Assembly: GCA_002296975.1 (NCBI GenBank)
Contig: DBIS01000315.1
Coordinates: forward strand, 1 to 15,044
From: Deltaproteobacteria bacterium UBA796
Lineage (GTDB): Bacteria > Myxococcota_A > UBA796
Reading direction: 5' to 3'
DNA length: 15,044 nucleotides
Position 1 is the stretch's first letter. Each line of letters starts with the position of its first letter. The notes beneath the pieces are model-generated. The model ran no database searches and was not told the origin of the DNA. It worked only from the letters and a program-made list of their open reading frames with translations. Both the position numbers and the translations under genes were made by a program. Below, one piece after another: positions 12,681-15,044 of the stretch.

Positions 12681-13334
12681 TCATCCGGTGATGGACGGCT
12701 TGGCTTTACTGTCGGCGATCTCGCCCTTGAAAATCCAAACCTTCACACCGATGATGCCATAAGTGGTAGCAGCCTCAGCGAAGCCGTAATCAACGTCAGC
12801 CCGAAGCGTATGCAGCGGCACGCGCCCCTCTCGGTACCATTCCCGGCGAGACATTTCAGCACCACCGAGGCGGCCTGCACACATCACCTTTACGCCTTTG
12901 GCTCCGGCACGCTGCGATTGGGTGACAGCCTTTTTCATGGCCCGACGAAAACTGACCCGCTTGACGAGCTGGGCAGCAATATTTTCAGCGACAAGCTGCG
13001 CATCGGTCTCGACCTTCCGCACTTCAATAACGCTGACAAAAACCTCGGTGTCGACGATCTTTTTCAGGTCATCCTTGAGCGCTTCCAACCCACTTGCCCG
13101 CTTGCCAATAATGATCCCAGGCTTGGCAGCGTGCACAAAGACCTTGGCCTTCGAAGCAGCGCGCTCAATGCGGATCTTGCTGATTCCCGCGTGGTACAGC
13201 TTGGCCTTCAGAAACTTCCGAATCTTAAGGTCTTCATGAAGAAACTTCTGGTAGTCCTTATCGGCATACCAGGTGCTCTCCCAGTCTCTAACGATCCCAA
13301 CGCGGAACCCAATCGGATTTACTTTTTGTCCCAT
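12681..13334 (-). CDS. rpsC: 30S ribosomal protein S3
   Basis: Small-subunit protein at the mRNA entry tunnel with a KH domain. The 217 residues begin MGQKVNPIGFRVGIVRDWES. The KH region is at about 44-108. The C-terminal domain carries VSFRRAMKKAV (127-137), GAKGVKVMCAGRLGGAEMSR (144-163) and YREGRVPLHTLRADVDYG (167-184), all typical. The GXXG loop of the KH domain reads G77-K78-R79-A80 and not the usual GKKG or GKRG. The surrounding sequence aligns without gaps, so the last Gly seems truly replaced by Ala (codon GCA, 13095-13097). AAGGAG lies five bases before the ATG. Confidence 0.97.
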   Translation of the reverse strand: MGQKVNPIGFRVGIVRDWESTWYADKDYQKFLHEDLKIRKFLKAKLYHAGISKIRIERAASKAKVFVHAAKPGIIIGKRASGLEALKDDLKKIVDTEVFVSVIEVRKVETDAQLVAENIAAQLVKRVSFRRAMKKAVTQSQRAGAKGVKVMCAGRLGGAEMSRREWYREGRVPLHTLRADVDYGFAEAATTYGIIGVKVWIFKGEIADSKAKPSITG

Positions 13335-13343
13335 AACGGCTCC

Positions 13344-13691
13344 TTAAGCCTCGCCCACAACCACAGTGATGTGGCTGGTGCGCTTGAGAATCTTAGTCGC
13401 CATGCCACGGGCACGGGGACGGAAGCGGCGAAGGGTAGGACCTTCATCCACAAAGATGCGGGTGATAACGAGACTATCGATGTCGACCTTTTCACCGCCA
13501 GCATTGGCCGAATACTCGGCGTTTGCGACAGCAGACTCGACCAACTTCTTAAGAAGCGGGGCTGTCTTTTTACGGGTGAACTGAAGAATCTCGAGAGCTT
13601 CTCCAACATCACGACCCCGAACCATATCAGCTACAAGGCGGGCCTTGCGAGCTGATACACGGGCTAAACGAAGTTTTGCTTGGGCTTTCAT
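13344..13691 (-). CDS. rplV: 50S ribosomal protein L22
   Basis: Large-subunit protein whose beta-hairpin lines the exit tunnel constriction. I choose the ATG at 13691 (115 residues). GGGGAG ends six bases upstream of it, whereas an in-frame ATG two codons earlier directly abuts that site with no spacing. Conserved parts are AKLRLARVSARKARLVADMV, then AVANAEYSA, and the tunnel hairpin FVDEGPTLRRFRPRARGMAT followed by KILKRTSHITVVV. The gene lies between rpsS and rpsC as usual. Confidence 0.96.
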   Translation of the reverse strand: MKAQAKLRLARVSARKARLVADMVRGRDVGEALEILQFTRKKTAPLLKKLVESAVANAEYSANAGGEKVDIDSLVITRIFVDEGPTLRRFRPRARGMATKILKRTSHITVVVGEA

Positions 13692-13702
13692 TTTCATCTC
13701 CC

Positions 13703-13981
13703 CTAGCGAACCTTGCTCTTCTTGTCCGCAGCGTGACCCCGAAAATGCCGGGTGGCTGAAAACTCTCCGAACTTGTGTCCGACCATATTCTCGGTGACAT
13801 ACACCGGGATAAACTTTCTGCCGTTATGCACTGCGAATGTCAACCCCAGAAAATCTGGGATGATCATCGAGCGCCGGCTCCATGTCTTGATGACGGCGTT
13901 TCCACCAACCTCGCGTGCGGCGATTGCCTTAGCGAGTAGGTGTTGGTCCACGAATGGGCCTTTTTTAACTGAACGTGCCAT
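13703..13981 (-). CDS. rpsS: 30S ribosomal protein S19
   Basis: Small-subunit head protein, partner of S13. The 92 residues begin MARSVKKGPFVDQHLLAKAI. Diagnostic stretches are IKTWSRRSMIIPDFLGLTFA (31-50), HNGRKFIPVYVTENMVGHKF (52-71) and GEFSATRHFRGHA. AGGAG lies six bases before the ATG, and the stop codon adjoins the rplV ribosome binding site. Standard length and position. Confidence 0.98.
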   Translation of the reverse strand: MARSVKKGPFVDQHLLAKAIAAREVGGNAVIKTWSRRSMIIPDFLGLTFAVHNGRKFIPVYVTENMVGHKFGEFSATRHFRGHAADKKSKVR

Positions 13982-13990
13982 TGCTGTCTC

Positions 13991-14812
13991 CTAGCGCCGA
14001 CGCTTGACGATAAACTTGTTTGAGGGTTTCTTCTTGTCACGGGTCTTGTAACCCTTGGTGGGCTTACCCCAGGGTGTCACAGGGTGACGTCCCTTAGAGC
14101 GGCCTTCGCCACCACCATGCGGGTGGTCGATGGGGTTCATGGCGACACCACGAACCTTGGGACGACGACCCAACCAGCGAGACCTTCCAGCCTTACCAAT
14201 TGTCTGGTTTTCATGCTCGAGATTTCCTACCTGACCGATTGTAGCCATGCAGGTCTTAAGCACCTGGCGAAGCTCACCAGAGGGAAGTCGCAACAAAACG
14301 CGCTCCCCTTCCTTGGCCATCACCTGCGCATAAGAACCAGCGGACCGGCAAATTTGACCGCCCCGCCCTTTTTGCATCTCGATATTGTGGACCCAAGTAC
14401 CAAGAGGTACCGCGGTCAACCGCATGGCGTTCCCTGGCTGAATCTCAGCCTCGTCGCTTACCAATACCTCTGCACCGACCGCAAGGCCGAGAGGCCACAG
14501 GATGTAACGCTTTTCACCATCTGTATAGTGAATCAGGGCAATGCGGGCACTGCGATTTGGATCATACTCAACGCTCGCTACGATGCCGGGCACGCCCTGC
14601 TTGTCGCGACGAAAGTCAATGACGCGGTAACGACGCTTGTGACCACCGCCACGATGCCGAGATGTAATCCGGCCGCGGTTATTACGTCCACCGGTACGTT
14701 TAGTCGCTTTAACCAGAGATTTCTCTGGTCGGTCCGTGGTGACTTCTGCGAAGTCACTCGTGGACATAAAACGCCGAGACGGTGTGGTGGGATTGAACTT
14801 TTTGGTTCCCAT
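13991..14812 (-). CDS. rplB: 50S ribosomal protein L2
   Basis: Large-subunit protein needed for subunit association and for peptidyl transferase centre assembly. The 273 residues match the family. The N-terminal part has GGRNNRGRITSRHRGGGHKR (41-60). The central OB and SH3-like domains include GNAMRLTAVPLGTWVHNIE. The conserved segment MNPIDHPHGGGEGRSKGRHP (225-244) contains H230, the counterpart of E. coli H229. GGGGAG lies seven bases before the ATG, 14 bases after rplW. Nothing unusual. Confidence 0.98.
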   Translation of the reverse strand: MGTKKFNPTTPSRRFMSTSDFAEVTTDRPEKSLVKATKRTGGRNNRGRITSRHRGGGHKRRYRVIDFRRDKQGVPGIVASVEYDPNRSARIALIHYTDGEKRYILWPLGLAVGAEVLVSDEAEIQPGNAMRLTAVPLGTWVHNIEMQKGRGGQICRSAGSYAQVMAKEGERVLLRLPSGELRQVLKTCMATIGQVGNLEHENQTIGKAGRSRWLGRRPKVRGVAMNPIDHPHGGGEGRSKGRHPVTPWGKPTKGYKTRDKKKPSNKFIVKRRR

Positions 14813-14826
14813 GGTTCAGCTCCCCG

Positions 14827-15044
14827 CTACTGCGATTCGTAAAAGTTGAGGGAGTCGCCATCTGAAAGCTGAATATACGCCTTCTTCCAGTTGGAACGTT
14901 TCCCATAATATTTGCCGAATCGTTTGCTCTTGCCACGGACTACCGCGGTGCGAACTACCTCGACTCGAACGCCGAAAACAGATTCAACTGCTGCCTTAAT
15001 CTGATGCTTGTTGGCTGCCTCGCCCACCTCAAAGGTGTAGACAT
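14827..15044 (-). CDS. rplW: 50S ribosomal protein L23, 5' end outside the window
   Basis: Tunnel-exit protein that docks trigger factor and SRP. The frame is open to the window edge (first full codon at 15042-15040) and reads VYTFEVGEAANKHQIKAAVE, the usual middle of L23, so the GTG at 15027 is not the start. About 71 C-terminal residues are visible, including VFGVRVEVVRTAVVRGKSKR and ending GDSLNFYESQ. Roughly 25-30 N-terminal residues are missing. rplW before rplB is the standard S10-operon order. Confidence 0.95.
   Translation of the reverse strand, partial: VYTFEVGEAANKHQIKAAVESVFGVRVEVVRTAVVRGKSKRFGKYYGKRSNWKKAYIQLSDGDSLNFYESQ

Noticed and set aside
12810..13655. 281-codon + strand open frame antisense to rpsC and rplV
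   Set aside because: Shadow of certain genes. No family similarity and no plausible ribosome binding site context that would favour it.
14084..14842. 252-codon + strand open frame antisense to rplB
   Set aside because: Entirely explained by rplB on the minus strand.
1..15044. Mobile element, phage, CRISPR, toxin-antitoxin or biosynthetic gene cluster
   Set aside because: Every gene is a recognised housekeeping gene. No terminal repeats, integrase, transposase or repeat-spacer pattern is visible.

Overview
This window is bacterial chromosomal DNA carrying core housekeeping genes. It covers most of the S10, spc and alpha ribosomal protein operons and, on the opposite strand, the end of a tpiA-secG-tRNA-Leu unit. 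Gene order, protein lengths and the RpoA, S3 and S11 sequences resemble those of Myxococcota and related former Deltaproteobacteria. This is a judgement from memory of the families, and I cannot fix the genus. Base composition looks moderately GC-rich and even throughout. I see no insertion sequence, phage gene, CRISPR array or origin.

Layout on the + strand: tpiA (5' end cut by the window), secG, a likely promoter, a class II tRNA-Leu with anticodon AAG, and a strong intrinsic terminator at about 1332-1367. This terminator faces the end of the oppositely transcribed long operon.

Layout on the - strand, in transcription order from the right edge: rplW (5' end cut), rplB, rpsS, rplV, rpsC, rplP, rpmC, a 196-base structured gap, rpsQ, rplN, rplX, rplE, rpsN, rpsH, rplF, rplR, rpsE, rpmD, rplO, secY, adk, map, rpmJ, rpsM, rpsK, rpoA, rplQ and fur. 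Genes are tightly packed, many have a clear Shine-Dalgarno sequence (several overlap the preceding stop), and several are translationally coupled. Four genes start with GTG (map, secY, rpsE, rpsN). Four starts are moved inward from the longest open frame because of the ribosome binding site or family length (fur, rplE, rpsQ, rplV). The 37-residue L36 gene rpmJ was found by hand at 4400-4513.

The genes jointly make 30S and 50S subunits, the protein translocation channel (SecY here, SecG on the other strand), adenylate kinase, the N-terminal Met-removing peptidase and the RNA polymerase alpha subunit. A Fur-family metal regulator is appended at the end.

I found no undescribed biological system. 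Points worth a second look are the tRNA-Leu with A34 in the place where E. coli has leuU(GAG) after secG, the absence of infA and rpsD, a structured 196-base gap between rpmC and rpsQ, C-terminal tails on L17, L29 and SecG, an altered KH GXXG loop in S3, and fur as the last gene of the ribosomal operon.
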